From: Hydractinia symbiolongicarpus
Taxonomy: Eukaryota > Cnidaria > Hydrozoa > Anthoathecata > Hydractiniidae
NCBI RefSeq assembly: GCF_029227915.1
Contig: NC_079887.1
Coordinates: 10,414,001 to 10,478,000, forward strand
DNA length: 64,000 nucleotides
Direction of reading: 5' to 3'
The number at the start of each line of letters is the position of its first letter. Position 1 is the stretch's first letter. Under the pieces are notes generated by a model. The model ran no database searches. It had not been told where the DNA came from and saw nothing but the letters and a program-made list of their open reading frames with translations. Shown here in pieces: positions 61,437 through 64,000 of this stretch. Made by a program: the position numbers and the translations under genes.

Positions 61437-63101
61437 GAACCTGATAGTTTAGTAGGCGACGTTTCGGGAGATCCTTCTCCCATCATCGGGCAAAGTAAAA
61501 TGATGTTGAGCATGTATTTATATAATTGCAGAGGATCGAAATTCATAAAAATTAACCAATCAGAAACGAGCTGATAATTACAGTTAATTACGGTAATTAA
61601 CATTTTCGGACCTAGATGTAGGTAACTACTTCTTCTGTGGGGCTGGTAACCAAATCTCAGGAAGTTGATACGAGATGCTGTTTATGTGTTTGTTACGTGC
61701 TACACTGTTGATGATTTCTTTAATCTTCCTGGCCGTTGTTCTGGATTCTCTGTCAATGATTTTCTTCTCATCCCAATTAAACTGATGACTTCTGCTCCAG
61801 CTGTGGTCCGCAATTTCGTTTTTCTTCACATCTCCGTTTCTCACTGCGCGCATATGTTCTTGTACTCGTTGCTTAAACTTTCTTTTTGTTTCGCCTATGT
61901 ACACTGCATCACAATCTTTACACGGGATTTCGTAAACAACATTGCATTGTTCTTCCAGGTTTATTTTGTCTTTTGGTTCGTGCTTCTTAGAGTGTCTTTA
62001 GAGTTAAGAATGCATTTGATCTTGTGTTGCCTTAAAACTCGACGAAGGATCTCGCTAGTACCTGGTAAAAAGGGTAGGAATGCTGATGCGATAAATTCCT
62101 CTGATGTTTCCTTGTTGTCTCCGTTGCATCTTTTCTTCATTTTATTTTCTACTTGCGTGATGACTTCATGACTGTATCCATTTGCAATTAATGCATTTCT
62201 TACACGTCGAATTTTTTCTTTCCTCTCCTGTTTGTTACTGACTACGCTGTTGGCACGATTCAGTAATGAAGATATGGCACTCTCTTTGCAAGATTTCTGA
62301 TGGTTTGATTCGAAGTTAACGTACTGGTCAGTCTGTGTGGGTTTACGATACACTAAAACTGAAATGGAACCATTCTTGAGTTTGACCAAAGTTTCCAGGA
62401 AAGCGATACTTCCATCGTGTTCAAGCTCAACAGTGAGTTTGATTTGTCGATGTAAGCCGTTGATGTGTTTGTGGAACTCTTCTAGATGAGAGCTTTTGAT
62501 TATGGCGAATACGTCTGTATGATGTGACTAATGCTGTTGTCTCGTGTGCTTGCATGTATATTTCTGCGACTACTGATGATGCAGGGCCTCCCATGGTAAT
62601 TCCGTCTGTTTGAGTGTAGAAGTTCTTGTTAAACAGATACCATGTTTTGGTTAGAACAAGTTCGACCAAACGCAGAAAATCCGGTACTGGAGTCTTCGTC
62701 TTTTCACCGAATGCAGCATCGTTTTTGATAAGGTCTTTAATAATGTTTAGGGTGTCTTTTATGGGAACATTTGTTTAGAGTGATGTGACATCAAATGATA
62801 CCATGCATTCGTCGTCTGCTATCTTTATTCCTCTGATGTGTTCCGAAAATTCTTTTGAGTTTTTGCTGTGGTCACTTGCTGTAAATTTGCTGAGGATAGA
62901 AGCAACAAATTTTGATAGGTTGTATAACGGTGTTCCAGTGCAAGAGACTATTGGTCGAATTGGATTTCCCTGTTTATGAATTTTTGGTAGTCCGTAAAAT
63001 CGCGGTGGTGGTCCGTACACCAAAGCTTTTATAATTTGGAACAAAAGGAATCTTTTTTGTTTGTTTGTTTGTTTGTTTTTAATGCAATACGTGTTATTCA
63101 T
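61437..63101 (-). mobile_element. Penelope-like retroelement (RT plus GIY-YIG endonuclease), decayed
   Basis: The minus strand encodes, in order, an RT start (RFYGLPKIHKQGNPIRPIVS, about 62,950-63,010), FDVTSL then a stop, TDGITMGGPASSVVAEIYM (about 62,565-62,625), SISVLVYRKPTQTDQYVNF (about 62,310-62,370), and a C-terminal GIY-YIG nuclease (VVYEIPCKDCDAVYIGETKR, with R and EH following; about 61,855-61,945). LPKIHK and MGGPAS are Penelope RT hallmarks. The YxDD box is lost at about 62.52 kb, where the sequence reads only a DVFAI remnant across a frame break. Stops and frameshifts make the copy dead. The region after the nuclease contains the terminal repeat-like sequence shared with 27.8 kb. 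Confidence 0.92.
63060..63080. repeat. (GTTT)n microsatellite
   Basis: Five GTTT-type units at the 5' truncation point of the Penelope-like element, on the strand opposite to it. Confidence 0.85.
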
Positions 63102-64000
63102 TTAAGAAGAAGATTGTAACTTAGGCAAAATAGATTTGGAAGCAGTTCAAAAAAAAAAACATTTTTCGTTTATTCCCTTAAACAAATATATTATACTCCA
63201 ATAGAATTTCGAATGTAAAAATGTAAATTTTAATCCTATAAAGTTCACTTTACACGTAACATATTGTCGTGTGTGACGTCCTTTACAACAAGAAAATCGG
63301 CCGTTTTAATTATATTTTTTTGAAAGTAAAGATTTTCAAGTGAGTGAGCATGGCAGAAGAAAACAGGGAAAAGTGGGTGAATCTCCTGCGGCTGTTAGGG
63401 ACTATTTGTTTACAATGTTTATGTGAGCAATGTATTCCATGTTTTCGCCATATAGACACGCAAGGCTAACAGGACCATTGTTGGTCACTTGCTACGTAAA
63501 ATATCGAGATCTACAAAGTTTCTTCCAGTCCAGATGGAGGAGCTAAAATAACTGCACACTACAGAAGGTCTCCTCTAGCTCCAGTGGTCTAAAATGGCAT
63601 GTAAAGTCCCGGTCATCTTACCTGGAACTGCTAGAAATCACTTCCTCATTGACTGATACTTAGAAATCATTAAAACAACTATATAGAACCGAAAAACAAA
63701 AAAATAATAGTGTCTTTCTTAATATCAAACGAATCTGCTTCTTGCAAAGCACAATCGCCACGAGATTGGGTATAACCACCGAAGAAAAAACCGAAAGCTA
63801 ATCGAGATATTCGTTCGATGTTCATAGAACTCACCAGAAAGCGTGAAGCACGTAATGCGGAGAAAAAGGACATTAAAGGGATTTATATATCGCAACTACG
63901 ATTCCATGGCTCCATTATTTTGTAAAAAAGTTCGCGGTAAGCTATGTGATTGGATGACTGTTGATCTCAAGAAGGAGATGAACTCACGCGACAAATTGTT
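63102..64000. other. Right end of window, no gene assigned
   Basis: A plus-strand Met at 63,350 opens a short frame (MAEENREKWVNLLRLLG) that could be a first exon, but I recognise no protein. At about 63,846 GAAGCACGTAATGCGG resembles part of the Helitron-like element at 48.4 kb. Confidence 0.35.

Noticed and set aside
61665-62171. 168-codon plus-strand open frame
   Set aside because: It is antisense to the Penelope GIY-YIG and RT C-terminal regions, which have clear motifs.
63350-63468. Short open frame starting MAEENREKW
   Set aside because: About 40 codons with no recognised domain; a first exon cannot be excluded but cannot be supported.

Overview
The window is animal nuclear DNA: AT-rich, with intron-split genes, many interspersed repeats and very little coding sequence. 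Five protein-coding loci are recognisable. They are the 5' part of a USP32-type ubiquitin protease (minus strand, 2,063-13,485), the ciliary membrane protein TMEM17 (minus, 15,794-20,083), the complex I subunit NDUFS8 (plus, 25,484-28,758), an FKBP12-type prolyl isomerase (plus, 33,487-36,106) and an intronless MFS transporter (minus, 46,718-47,968). NDUFS8 and TMEM17 point to a mitochondriate, ciliated metazoan. The retroelements (a Gypsy gag with zinc knuckle plus MYND-like motif, DIRS, Penelope, and an RT family I associate with cnidarian genomes) make a cnidarian, perhaps a medusozoan, my best guess. The species cannot be fixed from sequence alone.

Layout. 0-2 kb: a decayed LINE lying in a USP32 intron. 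2-13.5 kb: 18 USP32 exons, with intron 1 (4.8 kb) carrying a LINE fragment, a (TA)n tract and several TIR elements. 13.5-20.1 kb: TMEM17, with its 3' end tandemly duplicated downstream and its first intron full of repeats. 20.9-23.0 kb: TIR elements nested inside one another. 23.0-24.1 kb: a tRNA-like sequence, a LINE tail and a 271-bp tandem duplication. 25.5-28.8 kb: NDUFS8. 29.8-32.0 kb: a MITE, then a piggyBac relic with TTAA flanks. 33.5-36.1 kb: FKBP. 38.5-42.4 kb: a reverse-transcriptase element enclosed by long terminal inverted repeats. 46.7-48.0 kb: the MFS gene, followed by a 135-bp Helitron-like element. 50-59.8 kb: a retroelement cluster (DIRS element with matching ITRs, integrase-transposon C-terminal relic, decayed Gypsy gag-pol). 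61.4-63.1 kb: a Penelope-like element.

The host genes are unrelated housekeeping functions (deubiquitination, ciliary transition zone, respiratory complex I, protein folding, membrane transport). They show no operon-like or functional clustering. The most unusual object is the 3.9-kb RT element at 38,466-42,401. Its coding region combines a LINE-like RT with a C-terminal Cys/His plus restriction-like nuclease signature, yet it is bounded by inverted repeats in DNA-transposon style. A separate 632-bp element at 19,090-19,721 carries nearly the same terminal motif. I cannot say whether this family has been described.
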